Below are positions 22,847-34,858 of a stretch of 64,000 nt of DNA, one piece after another. The notes beneath the pieces were generated by a model. The model was not told the DNA's origin. It made no database searches and worked only from the letters and a program-made list of their open reading frames with translations. How positions within the stretch are numbered: position 1 is the stretch's first letter; each line of letters opens with the position of its first letter. Source of the DNA: Gigaspora margarita. Its lineage: Eukaryota; Glomeromycota; Glomeromycetes; Diversisporales; Gigasporaceae. The stretch spans positions 33,327-97,326 of the forward strand of contig WTPW01002229.1 in NCBI GenBank assembly GCA_009809945.1, read 5' to 3'. Made by a program: the position numbers and the translations under genes.

Positions 22847-24284
22847 ATGGAACATCTAACAGTGTACCAAGGCTTATTCAGTAAACAGAAACATGAGATT
22901 ACAGAGATCCTACAGCAGCAGAAAATATTTGTACTACAAGAAGACAAAGAAGTGGCTAAAGCATTAGGTATTACATAACCAGAAACAGTATACATCATCC
23001 GCTCAGCCTTAGAAGTATATAACTGGGATCAATATGTGCAGGCTGCAAATAAAGGAGAAAACTGCGAAACAAAAAATTTCTTTCCAAATATTGTTAAACG
23101 TAATATAAGTGAAGACATAAGCAAAAAGCTGACACTTACCCTTATAGAAACATTCACAATAGACTATGGTAACTTAGAAATGCAACAACAGATACAAAGG
23201 TTCTTAGAAGAATACTTTGAAAATCCCAAAAATTCTAATAAGAAAACTACTGAAAGTAATAAACCTTCAGCCTCAGATGGAGATGGAACAATACTCTCAA
23301 GGGAAAGGGCATATTGCAAGAAAAGGACCAAACAGAAAATTTGGCCCACCATAAGGACATTACAAAGACTGTAATGAGTACTAATGCCCAGGAAATACAA
23401 GCTCCTATGACTGAATGTACGAATGAGCAAACAAAACCCCTAAACTCACCTCAACCTGAGACACCCACAGCTCTGAGCAAACCTATTCCAATGGGAAGAT
23501 CCAAACTACAACTTACACTGTAGGATCTGCCAAAAGAAACAAACGCAAGAGCAATATGGAAAAATTTAAGTTTCTACGGAAGAGCATTAGTTAAAAGGTT
23601 TTTTGAAAATGGAAAGTCCAATGCAGCACTAATTGAAATCGAGACCAAGAACCTCAGAAGAAGGGAAGAACTTATAGCAGCATGGGCGATACACTTCGAG
23701 GAAGGAAAGATGATAAGAGTAACACAGAGAGAATTTGACAAAGAAACATTAATAGAACGTAGCAAAAACAAAATGATAGTCAAAAACGTATCTAAAACAG
23801 CAGCAGAAGCGACTCTGCTCTGACAACTCAAAAGCATTAAGCAAAAGCAGTATACATTTCTTTGAATAGAAATGGTAATCAACGGAATGTGGCCACTGTG
23901 TACTTCTCGTCAGACAAGGAACGTCAAGATGCAGTGAAAAAGGCAATTTACTACTATCACACAAAGCTAGAATGGGCTACAGATTTAAACGAAGATGGCC
24001 ATACCATGTACTCAAGAAAAAAATATATAAAGAAATCGGTGAGGATACCTGCGGCCATCCAAAGATCAGATAAAGAAAATATTCAACCAGTAGGCATGCA
24101 ATCAGTAAAAGAGAAAAATACATTAAACAAGCGACAAACAGACAATCTGCAATCTGATAACAAGAGGTTCAAGGTTAAAGAAAACCCATCTAATCATACA
24201 GGGCACACAGAGCCCAACGAAAAATCAATGATGGATCTTCTGTGTAATATTATGAGTAGATTAGAGATAATTGAGAGTAATTAG
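22847..24284 (+). pseudogene. LINE ORF1, RNA-binding-like protein, broken
   Basis: The first ATG (22,847) opens MEHLTVYQGLFSKQK, followed by an in-frame TAA at 22,976. The frame shifts near 23,310-23,340, stops again at 23,521 and near 23,821, and shifts near 23,860. The pieces at about 23,550-23,990 resemble an RRM-like fold: IWKNLSFYGRALVKRFFENG, then KNKMIVKNVSKTAAEAT, then RNVATVYFSSDKERQDAVKK, with the usual alternation of short strands and helices. The C-terminal part is basic and charged (about 24,000-24,284), as expected for nucleic-acid binding. In LINEs, ORF1 proteins coat the element RNA. The RRM reading is an inference from pattern only. Confidence 0.65.
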
Positions 24285-24429
24285 AAAGGGGCTGTATGCT
24301 TCTATCGCTCCTAACAGTTGCCATGGGCATTTCAATGAAATGAGGAGCCCATCCAAGTGCACATATAGAGCCGCCCAAAGAAAAAGAGTGCACACAAACA
24401 AAAAACAATTATATAGTACAGAATATAGA

Positions 24430-27400
24430 AATTAATATAGCAACACACAATATAAACGGACTTAAAACACATGGATATAAATTAGACATTCTAATACGAT
24501 GGGCAAGGGAAAACAATCTTAATTTAATTAGTATCTCAGAAACAAACATTCAAGAAATAGAAGGAAATTATTTGTTGAAAGAAGAAGTGGATTATAGAGG
24601 TATATGGACTAATGCATCCATATCTAAGCACAAAGAATCTGGAGTAGGCCTATTAGTATGGAAAGACCTTGAAAAACATATTGGCAAGATAGAAAGACCA
24701 AACGAGTTTCTATTAGTAGTTCACTTCTTCTTAAAGCATAATAGCTTTATAGTAATTAGCATATACCTCCCTCCGAACAACAAGGAGATAGCCAAGTCAA
24801 TCGAAGAAAATATCAAAAAAATTAAAGAAGAGCATCAGCGAAATAAACAAATCATTGTTATGGGAGATTTTAACTCTACAATTGACCCAAATTTAGATCA
24901 CTTAAAAGCCAAAGCATCGCACAAAAAACTCCTACTTCATAGCTGGTGTTAACCTATGAAAATACACAAAAACGGGCATAACTCTCGATCCAATAATCAG
25001 AATTCGATGAAACAACTACCATTCGACTCAGCTCGACGAGACGATTCGAATGAGCTATAGATCATCCCTGTACGACTACTGGTTGCCAAGATCGGAACCA
25101 ATGAATAATCAAGTATAGGATCTACAATTTGATTGGCTAAGAGATCTACTGCGCGCCAAAGTGCATATATGGCATTTATAAAACATGTCATATTTATAGC
25201 ATATATACTTTATATTTTATTTATAACACATATGTCATTTATTTCATATATTACATTTATACTATTTATACTATATATTTTATTAGTAGTAGATATAGCA
25301 TTTATTGCACATGTAATAGATATAGCCTGTTACATTTGTGAAAAACAAAAATGTATAAAAGCAGCCGATGTGGACCCCAAGTTCAACATCGAGTCTTCAT
25401 ACTCTTTCACTAATAAATACATTTATTTATTATTTAAATTAAACAGTTACTAGTATCCTCATATACTTTTAATTGTAGCCTCTTTCATAATTGCAAATTG
25501 CCAAAAATCTTCTTTGTTAAGTTTTATTAAAAAACGCCTCTCGACTTAGTTAAATCACAGTAACAAGTGAGGTTACACAAAGTGATCACTGTCTAAGGTC
25601 GCTCTAGTTACCTACTATCTTTAAAGAAGTGGATATAGGATAACACTGGTTAATGCAAAACAAGTTTGAAGACATATACAGGAAATTAAATCCGCAAACT
25701 AAGAAATTCACTTGGAGCAATAATGAAACTGCCACGAGAATTGACCAAATATGGTTGTCAGAGGGTCTTCTTAAAATGGTTACTTGTGCTGAAATCCAAG
25801 AACTCTCAGTAATAACAGGCAGTGATCACGAACTACCTGTGGCATGGTTGTGACTTAAAGAAATTCACTTTGGAAAGGAATCTGATCCAAATACCCAAAG
25901 TGCATGCTCAACTACATGATGGAATTAAATTTGATGATCCCAGAAAAATGAGAAGAATACTGAATGGTGCTCTGGAAAAAGTTAGATGGAAAAATGCAAA
26001 AAGTATTTAGAAATGTAATTTTTGACCCTAACAAAGAAAACCTTATTCGCCTAAATGAAGTTCTCGACCAGACTTGGGAGAATATTGAGACTGCTATTAT
26101 AGCTGCAGCAAAGAAAACAGTACCGTACCTTCAGGTAAAAAAGACAGTAAAGGCAAAATGACAAAAAACAGCTATAGCAAAAGCAGCAATAGCTTTGGGA
26201 AAGCTAATACGTGAAGTAAAACGGAACAGAATCAATGCAAAGTGCCTGCCAGTAGAAGTATGGGATAATCAAATTAGACGTATAAATCATCTCGCAGAAA
26301 CAAAAGTCAACAAATTTCCTCACAGTAGAGAAGACTTGGAAGGCTGGCTAACAGAGGCATATACATGGCGTAAGGCACTGGAAGGGAAGCTAACAACTGA
26401 GAGTGAAAGAATCAAGAGCACAGAGATTAAAGGTTTTGTTCAAAGATGCACAGAGATGATCGTTTCAGAACAAAAGAAAATGCTAACAAGTCTTTTGGAA
26501 AGACCCTTCAACAAAGTATCATTGGACCGTCTGCTTGTAAAAGAAAATAATCAGATCTCTTTAGCAACAGAACCAGAAGAAGTCAGGAATCTAACAAGAG
26601 ACTTCTTTCAAAAACAATTTTACCAAGAAGGAGTAGAAAACAACATCTCGAATAGCAAGTGGGATGAAGTGTACTCTCCTTCTGTTAGAATAGATAAACA
26701 CTGGTATGATGCTCTTAGCGAACTAATAACGCTTGAGGAATGGCACCAGATATTGCAAGAGAGCAAAACAAACTCAGTGCCGGGATCTTCTTCAATACAT
26801 TACTTCTTTATAAAACAAGCAGGCCTGAAGGCACAAATTATTTTTAAGAATTTCGCAGATCTGTGTCTAAAGTTAGGAAAAGTTCCTTCCAAATGGAAAA
26901 CAGCTCTTATATACCCAATACCAAAGGACAAAGATTGGAGATACTATCTGGATAAAACAAGACCGATAGCACTTCTTGAGGTCTTTAGAAAGTGTATCAC
27001 AAAAGTCTTGACCAAAAGACTAAGCAAAATTTTAAAGAGAAGAAATATCTTGCAAGGACCAAACTTTGCCAGCTTGCCGGGTAATTCAACGGAAGAACCC
27101 ATACACATACTAAACGCAATTATGGAAGAAGCAGAGAAGAAAAAGCAAGAACTTTGGATCCTTTTTCAAGACATGAAGAAGGCATTCGATTCAGTAAATT
27201 TGAGGATGCTTGCGAAGGCCTTGGAAAGGATCAAGATCCCTATTTTAACTACTAACTTTATATTAGACCTCTTTGAGAAAAGAAAACTAAGAGTCATAAC
27301 AAGTCATGGACTGACGGAAGAAATAGATGCAAACAGAGGAATTGACCAAGGTGAGGTCCTCTCACCTCTTATTTGGAGGATATACTATGACCCTCTGCTT

Positions 27401-30400
27401 CACCGTATACAAAAAAAAAAAGGTTTTGGATATACAGTTTAGATTAATAAAGAGGAGAATAAAAGGCTTGGCCTAGAGAGAGTAGCTGAAGCAAGACATG
27501 CAGTGTTAACATACGCTGATGATATGACCTGGATAGCATCCAGTAAAGAGCAGCTCACCCAAATACTAGAGCTAGCTAATGAGTTTTATCAACTAAATGG
27601 AATTAAAGTAAATGGGGCCAAGTCGAAACTAGTAGTACTAAACGCAAAAAAGTCAAATATAAAACAAGCCATTCGGTTTGGAGACACACAAATAATAGCA
27701 GAAAAGAGAATTAGTGATATCAAATTCCTGGGTACCTATTTATGTACAACACAAAATTTACCAAACATCAAAAAGAAGGTCAAAAAAGTCATCTCGCTTT
27801 TCGTATATACGCTGAACAAAAAGCGGGTTATCGCTAGTCAGTTAACATATATTAACAACCAAGTCTTGCTACCTAAAATCGAGTACATTCTACAAGCCCT
27901 CGCCTTAACAGAAAAGGAACTCGGACAAATCCATCAACCAGTGCTAAATCTTTTTAAAAGGAAATTAGGAATTGTAAGAACTACGCCGAATAGTATATTA
28001 ACACACAAAGGGGCCTTAAGTGTAAAACCTCTAGCCAGTTCACTACTCGCAAAACAGGCGGTTTCACTACTAAAAAGACTAAATAGCACAGGTCAGGTTG
28101 AGCAGATAACCAAAATACAAATAAGACAAGAGATTTTTAGGGAATGCATAATACAGGACATATAGCAATATCAAGATATTAAGCTAGATAGAAGAGTTTG
28201 GCGTAGTAATGTCGCAGTAAATACAATAGAACAATGTAAAAATCTGGACCTAATTTTTGATATGGTAGAAGGAAGCTGGCACCTACAAGAAAATGGTCCC
28301 ACTATTATTAGCATGCTAGATAGCAAGTCAGAAAAACAAAGCAAACAGACACATATAGATTTGGGGCTCTTCTTCGTCAGACAATTACTGGACCACAGTG
28401 GTAGGAATCTATTAACATGGCAGCAGATAAAGACAGCACGAGGCACAAATTGCAGAGGTAAAGTTCCTTTTTGGTTCTGAAAAATAGAAGAGCTCCTAAT
28501 TGATAATACAGAAAGTCGTAAAGTCAAAGAAGATTTTCTTAGCAATGACATAAATACTTCTGCACTTCAGCCGCATTGTGGAAATGTTATAGCAGACAAC
28601 AGACGTAAACAGTGGATATGGTTCGCACAAAAGAACAAGAAGAAGTGGTACCTTGGCAGGGTTACTAAAATATTAGAAAAGTCAGCACTTATCGAACATT
28701 GAACAGAAATGCATATAGGAGAAGACAAATGTAGTTTGCTAAAATGCGGAGGTTGTAACCTTAATACAAAAGGCAAGGAAACGGATGCATGATTAGCTGT
28801 AACAAAAATCTTATTAGAGGAGTGGCGGTAGGAATTACAAAATGAGAAAATAACTGGATAACAAACTTTCCTACAACATTGCTTAAAGACAAGCCTGAGT
28901 ACTATTTGACCCCAGTGCAAGAATGTCCGGTATCTCAACTAAAAGAAATAGATTATGCAGAACGTGAGTTAGTCAAGTCACAAAATTTTGCGGAAAAGGT
29001 TGAAAACCTCATTTTAGAAAACCTGGAGAAAAATATGATAGCGAACCTGGAGAACTATTGTTTTTACACAGACGGATCTTGGATATAGCCGAGAGGGGAC
29101 GGAAGTGGAATTGACAGAATGGGTGCAGGATAGATTCAGGTAATTAACAAGAAAAAGATGAGTTTCACAGTAGGAAAAGTCAGAGTAATCCACTGGCCTT
29201 CTTCTATGAGACCCGAACTAATTGCAATTCTGTATGCACTGCTAACGACCAAGGCAGATGCTAATGTAGTAATAAAAACGGACTCTTTAGCAGCAATTAA
29301 TAGTATAAATAGTTATATGTATAATACAGATTTTAAAAATATGCTTAAGTATAAAAATAGAGTAGTTCTAGATAAAATAGTAGAAGTAGTTCAATATAAG
29401 AGGCTTAAAATCAAACTTTGCAAAGTCAGATCACACACAGGTATAAAATAAAATGAAGAGACAGACAGATTGGCAAAAGAGGGAGCACTATGTGATACTA
29501 GTTGGATTCTTTCATTTAAACAATCCAAGCGTTGGTGCTGTAACTTGAAGTGGAAAAAAAGTGTAATCGAGGTTACGCCTAGGAAGTTCATACTAGAAGT
29601 TCAACAGCGATACATAGAAGCCGAATGGTACTTATCAAAGAAGAATGAATGTTGCAGAGATGAAGATCCAGAAGAAGAAACGAGCTGGTTCTTTTGTTGG
29701 GAAAATCTAAAGGAGATCAAAGGTTCAAAATGCAAATCAGAAGATACAAGTAACAGCTTAGTAACAAAAATCAAAGGACTTTTTCAAGTACTGCCTACAA
29801 AAACAGAGTTGTGTAAGAAAAAACTGAACGTCTACTCAGACCCATACTGCGTCTTATGTAAGGATCAAGTAGCAGAAACACTAGACCATCTAACCTGTTG
29901 CAAGGCTTTGAAGCATATATGGCTCAAGTTGGAGGCACGGGCAATAAGCCTTGCCTGGGCATATCTCAAAGACGAAACTAGAGCTGTTATAACACTACGA
30001 GATCTTTGTATGACTGTTCTGCATAAAATGAGACAAGAACGGCTCAGAGCATGACAAGACTACATAAGAGGCCTGGTAAGGCAAAACACTTTAGGAAACC
30101 TTCAGCTATTACTAACAAGCACCAAAGAGACATATGACGCGATTAGAGCATTGAAACATGCATACCAAGAAGGTTTTTACAAAGTAATATGGGTGAAACA
30201 CTGTAAGAAAATATGTGAATAGGAAAATTTGACAGGTATCACGAAAGCGAAGAAAAGAGGAGCAGAAGAGATGCGATCCAGTCAACGAGCTAATTTACAA
30301 GAACCCACAAAGAAGAAAAGAAAACTGAATGACAAAACTGAACCACAGAACTCGAATATTTGGAAATCTCTAAAAGAAAAACTCATTAAGACCAAAAAGC

Positions 30401-30426
30401 TTGTGTGTGAGACTCTGAGCAAATAG
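24430..30426 (+). pseudogene. LINE ORF2: endonuclease, reverse transcriptase, RNase H, broken
   Basis: The APE endonuclease begins near 24,440 (THNINGL, ISETNI, SIYLPPNN, MGDFNS) and, after the LTR, ends with TRIDQIW and SDHELP (25,740-25,840). The reverse transcriptase (about 26,930-27,990) shows TRPIALLEVFRK, FQDMKKAFDSV, GIDQGEVLSPLIWRIYYDP and the catalytic TYADDMTW (about 27,508). The RNase H (about 29,060-29,480) shows FYTDGSW, RPELIAILYAL, IKTDSLAAI and KVRSHTG, then NEETDRLAKEGA. A CVLC...DHLTCC cluster (about 29,850-29,905) is the usual C-terminal zinc knuckle, and a lysine-rich tail ends at 30,426. Frameshifts lie near 25,850, 25,985 and 28,865, and at least ten in-frame stops are present (for example 26,160, 27,440, 28,163, 28,480, 30,052). 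Confidence 0.85.
24947..25645 (+). mobile_element. Solo LTR, 699 bp, inside the LINE endonuclease
   Basis: It starts TGTTAACC and ends GGATAACA (TG...CA with TGTTA/TAACA inverted ends) and is flanked by CTGG on both sides (24,943-24,946; 25,646-25,649). Removing it with one CTGG rejoins the LINE frame exactly, reading HSW-LMQNKFEDIY. A TATAAAA box (25,354) and AATAAA (25,412) give the layout of an LTR. A full module B hairpin lies at about 24,985-25,095, and a TATTTATAnnn-type low-complexity tract at 25,160-25,320. The orientation is inferred from the TATA/poly-A order. No internal retrotransposon genes remain. Confidence 0.85.
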
Positions 30427-30490
30427 ATTTTTAGCTCTCTGCCATCCGTATGGTGGATCAAGTCAAAAAATTAAAAGAGAAGAAAAAAAA

Positions 30491-32185
30491 AACAACTTTT
30501 TTTTTTAATTAAGATTATATTTAGAAAATATATTGTATATAGATATAGCAATATTTTTAGTAACATTTGTAAATAGAAGGCAGCAAGATGTAGGGTAATC
30601 ATTAACACAGTAGCTGAGTACCAAGCTATATCTATGTCTGAAATATGTGTTACAACGTATNTGNACATAGATGGCAAACATCAGTGNGACAACCAAACAT
30701 GGGTCATCGAATTTAAAGAAGGCCGGGTTTATGCTTAACATGTTGTTAATAGTCATTGTTGTATAATAATGAAATCTATTTAATAAAGTTAACGCGTGGT
30801 TGCCAAAGTAAAAAAAAAAAATGAATTTAAAATCATTCAAGTCAGATTATATAAATACAAGATTGTTAGAGTTTTGTATATATTTACTATATAGTAAATA
30901 TAAACAAAACTCTAATGATCTTGTGATTATATAATCAGACTTGGATAGTTTTAGAAGAACCCCAGACATCTTTTATATAGATCATAACTGGGTTTTGGCC
31001 AATTTTTATCTAATTTACTAAAAATAGCAAACCTATATTTTGTTAAATAACTCTTGATCCAATAATCAGAATTAAATGAACTTTTTTTGTTAGATGTGCC
31101 TCACTGAAAGCTTTATTTTAAAAAAAGTTTATTCAAATTGCTCTACTAAATGCCAAGATAATTGCTAAAAACTATTTTTTTGTTTCTCAAATTTTGGGGT
31201 TTTTACTAAAACGCATAATGTATAATCTCTGTACTAGATATTAGGGATCCGGTTTTAGATTTATTAGAATTGTTTCATTAAGAAGATCATTTTGGTAGTT
31301 AAATTATCCAAATTGAATTAGTAATTTGTATAAAAATTGTATTATTTACTATGCTCTAAAAATTAAATATTCTTTGCTATGCTTCAAACAATAATTTTAT
31401 ACTAATAAAATATTTTAATAAATTTATATATTACTAGAAGTCTACTTGACATGTTTAATTTTTTAAATTGTCAAAATTTTTTGTACAAAAAAATTTTCAA
31501 AAAACTAACTACTGTATAACCAACCTTCATAATGCAACATGTTCAGACAAGCCTATAATATGTATTTAGAGAGGTATTGCATTTAGGAAGAGCCAATTAA
31601 ATTGTAGTATTAAAAATTAGATTATCAAGTTTGTATAACTTCTACTAAAAATAGTATAATCTATTTTAAATACTAAAATTTAATTGGATGTATAAATTTA
31701 GGAAGGTAGTCTAAAATAAAAAATTATTTAAGAGAATGTGCATTTACAGAATATAAAATATTCATTTAGCACTAATAATTTCTTATAAACAAAACAAAAA
31801 TATGCATTTATAAAAATTTATTGTATTTATAAAGGTTGTAGTTATAGAGTTCTAACTATAGTAATTTGTAAACCAATATTAGTTCTATAAATTTGTTAAA
31901 TATTTTTAAAAAGCTTTTGTATAATTACTTTAGTTAACTCTTTCTAAGTGCATGTTGCCAGAACTAGTACCTTGATTTGTATTTAGAAAAAACATGTATT
32001 TAATTAATTTTATATATTAAATAATAATAAAATTTTTAATAATTAATAATTTTTGATATACAAAAGTTATGTTTTTGGTGCTTTAAAAGTATTGTTTCTA
32101 ATTTATTTTAATAAAAATTTGAATTTTCTTTTTGTTTTTATTTATATATTTGTATAATAAACAAATATCATATGATTTTACTTCT
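30491..32185. other. A+T-rich region with scattered hairpins
   Basis: No gene is seen. A 124-bp palindromic MITE lies at 30,829-30,952 (arms with TCAAGTCAGATTATATAA and TTAGAGTTTTGT). Module B-like half or whole copies lie at about 31,048-31,150 (CCTCACTGAAAG centre) and 31,245-31,325. The rest, 31,330-32,185, shows nothing recognisable. Confidence 0.45.
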
Positions 32186-32189
32186 AAAC

Positions 32190-32340
32190 TTATATCACCA
32201 AAATTTGCATGGGATTACTATCAATTTTTATTAGTTATTGGTTAGTAATCGATTAAAACCCCTCTGACGAGGACTATCAATTAAGATAGTAATCGATAAT
32301 AATTAGTAATAATTGATAGTAATCAGATTAAAAATCACAA
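32190..32340. repeat. TATCGAT-type hairpin repeat, inverted copy of 6,440-6,590
   Basis: ACCAAAATTTGCATGGGATT at the left and the inverted pair ATTACTATCAATTTTTATTA with TAATAATTGATAGTAATC match, as complement, the sequence at the right edge of the block inserted in SINE-A copy 1. Confidence 0.6.
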
Positions 32341-32489
32341 ATAATAATTCTAATCAATACTATTATACTGTATACTTATTTTTAAACATTTTATATATTT
32401 TCGACATTTTCACAAGGTTTCACAATTTAATATAAAAACTTATATTTATTTATTTATTATTATTTTTTTAAACTTTAGCAATCCTGTCC

Positions 32490-33560
32490 TCTGTATCTGT
32501 AGACTTTATTATACTACTGTGATTGTATGTACGTTACATTCTACACTAACAAAAAACTTACTCGATTTTATCCAAATATGACCCACCTAACAAAATTTTG
32601 CCTCAATTCAGATTTTCAACTTACTGAAAATATGTTCCCTCCTATCACTGTCTGGCACATGCTAACTATATCAAGATTGCTTCTTTTTAAACTTTCTTTT
32701 CCTAACCTTTCTAGTAGAGAGAACCTACTACAAGAAAAACTACAACAAGTAAGGAGAAATATATAAAAGGAAAAGTAAAATAGAGAAATACCAACTACTA
32801 CCTAAACAAAAAACCAAATACAATAGAAAAGATAAAAATGAAAAGAAAGCAGAAAAAAGCAAAAAGAAAGAAATACATATAGTACTATTAAAGCCTATGC
32901 AAGACTGTAAAAATTATATAGTATTGTATAAGGAAACGCCTTATATATATACTATATGTACATCAAAAAAAAAGAAAAAGAAAAATCTATACGCCTAAAA
33001 GGATGTTCTAGAAAGAAATTTTATTACGTCATCCCTCCTGACCTCTGACACGTCCTTTTTGTTTATCACGTATGCAGCAACGGATCTCACTCATGACGTC
33101 GATTTCAGTTCGGAAGGTGCAATCCTAATTTGGAAGGAGTAAACACTGCTGATCTTTTGGAGAGGGTAAACCGAAATGCTCACTTTTTGAAATTTCGAAA
33201 AGGCCAAAGGGGCTTGGAAGAAAAAACCAAACCTAAAGAAGTTTGAAGGAGTTACGCTATATAGAATAACATATCTAACCAGGCCTCCACTTCTATTTTC
33301 ATATCCATAGGACTTGACAAAGCTCTAGAATTTCTCTACTACGTCTTTGCTCAATAGCACCAAAGCCCACCAAGGTGCTTTGCTTAAAAGTCTGCATATT
33401 TGTTTCAACTCTGTTTCATGCGCAGAATATCCAGTGAATGGACTTTGTACCTGACAGCAGCTTGGTGAAGTTTTGTTGTATATAGACATGTTAACTATAG
33501 AGTTTTTGTAGGTCAGTATTCTTGGAAAGTTTGGTGCGAGAGATCATTGGAAAGAGTTGA
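32490..33560. repeat. Dispersed repeat R, copy 1
   Basis: This is collinear with 56,090-57,110: TACTACCTAAAC then AAAAACCAAATACAAT (32,795), then CCTAATTTGGAAGGAGTAAA and CTGCTGATCTTTTGGA (33,120-33,170), then GGCCAAAG. It has higher G+C than its surroundings (33,020-33,560) and may be the remnant of a coding element on the minus strand, but no domain was recognised and stops are frequent. The boundaries are approximate. Confidence 0.5.
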
Positions 33561-33643
33561 TTTGATATTTTATGATTTATTTATTATTATTATTATATAT
33601 TATTTTTTAAATTAAATATATTTTATTGGGTGTTATTTTATGA
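33561..33643. other. A+T-rich spacer
   Basis: Simple TTATTATTA sequence. Confidence 0.4.
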
Positions 33644-34790
33644 AGACATATCGCCATGGCAACCCCATGATCGACCAATCAAATTCGATCATGTGCATCA
33701 CGTGCTTGTGTTGAGCACGTAATCGAATTCGATTGGTCGATTACATACACTTAAAATAATAAAGAAATTTATTAATAAAATTTAAAAAAAAAAAAAAAAA
33801 AAAGTGTTAAAATTTATTAAATTATTTTTTTAATTTTTTTTAATTTAATTTTATTAATTATTTTTTTTTAGATTCAAGAAAATGACAAAAAAACAGGACG
33901 AAAAGGTAACAAAAACAAGAAGAAAATGGCAAGAAAACGAGGACAAGAACGGACAAAGATTCGACCAAGAACAAAAAAAGAAAAAGACAAGAAAACGGGA
34001 CGAAAATGGTAGACAAAACAAGAAGAAAATGGCAAAAAATGGAAGAAAATGAGAACAAGAATGTCGACCAAGAACAGAAAAAATCCACTAAGAAACGACC
34101 GGAAACCCAATAAAAACGGCAAACATACCCACCGAATAACGACGAATTTACTGAAAGAACCCACAGAAAACTGACGAAGAAGTTATTGAAGGAACCCACA
34201 GAAAAACGATGAATGAACCCACTGAAAATGACTAGGAAACCCCACCGAAAACCTACCAAAAAATGACGAAGAACCTTCTTTTGAGAAAACCTATTGAAAA
34301 CCCTACAAAAAACAACAAACCTATTGAATTAACTACCGAAAAACAACTAGAGGTACCCACCAAAAAAACTTCCTACCGAATCACCAATCTAAACGCGACT
34401 TCACGCTCCTACTGCGACTCCAATGACAACTCCAACGACGACTTCAAAGAAACTGAAATAAAACAACCTACCGAAACATGACTTCACGCTCCTACTCCAA
34501 CGACTACTGAAATCTACCGCGACTTTACGCCCCAAATCTACTGCGACTTCACGCTTCTACTACGGCTCCAACGATGACTCCAACAATGACTCCAGCGAAG
34601 GCTCCAATGATGGCTCTAGCAATGCTAAAAAAAAAAAAAAATTAAACGTTAATAAAAATAAAAAAAATAATAAAACAAAAATAGAAAAAAAAATAAATTA
34701 AAAATAAAAAAAAAACAAATTATTTATATGATCAGCAATCTGTAAAATGATTGGCTGATCATATAGGGTCGCCATGGCGACATGTTGCCA
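33644..34790. mobile_element. TIR element carrying a purine-rich degenerate repeat
   Basis: The ends are AGACATATCGCCATGGCAAC and, on the complement, GCAACATGTCGCCATGGCGA, each followed by ATGATCRRCCAATCA. A G+C-rich hairpin (GATCGACCAATCAAATTCG with its complement) lies at 33,670-33,745. The body (33,870-34,630) is a strand-asymmetric tandem-like tract: GAAAATGGCAAGAAAACGAG words first, then CCTACCGAAAA words, then CGACTCCAACGACGACTCC words. Open frames on the minus strand (up to 133 codons, all F/L/S/V) follow from the missing purine-strand variety and are not credible genes. Confidence 0.6.
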
Positions 34791-34858
34791 ATGACATTTT
34801 TCCTATTTTATTTATTATATATTATTATACATTCTTTACAACAAAAAAATAAAATCAA

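Larger units (their letters stand above)
22600..30490 (+). mobile_element. LINE (APE-RT-RNase H type), inactive, near full length
   Basis: In order this holds a 5' leader, ORF1 (22,847-24,284), a spacer with a hairpin (CATTTCAATGAAATG near 24,330), ORF2 with endonuclease, reverse transcriptase, RNase H and a zinc-knuckle region, a 3' leader and an A-rich end near 30,490. The order endonuclease, RT, RNase H places it among the I/Tad-like LINE groups. Its G+C is clearly higher than the surrounding DNA. Stops, frameshifts and a solo LTR inactivate it. No target duplication could be established. Confidence 0.85.

Noticed and set aside
25133-25453. 106-codon frame within the solo LTR
   Set aside because: It is a translation of TATTTATA-type low-complexity sequence with strongly biased I/Y/F/L composition and includes the TATA and poly-A signals.
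22450-31240. LINE inserted within one large module B' palindrome
   Set aside because: B' copies at 22,370 and 31,245 are inverted to each other, but B' copies are too frequent here to prove one original palindrome.
33858-34259. 133-codon minus-strand frame in the purine-rich element
   Set aside because: The composition (F, L, S, V) and overlapping frames follow from a purine-only complementary strand; no domain is present.
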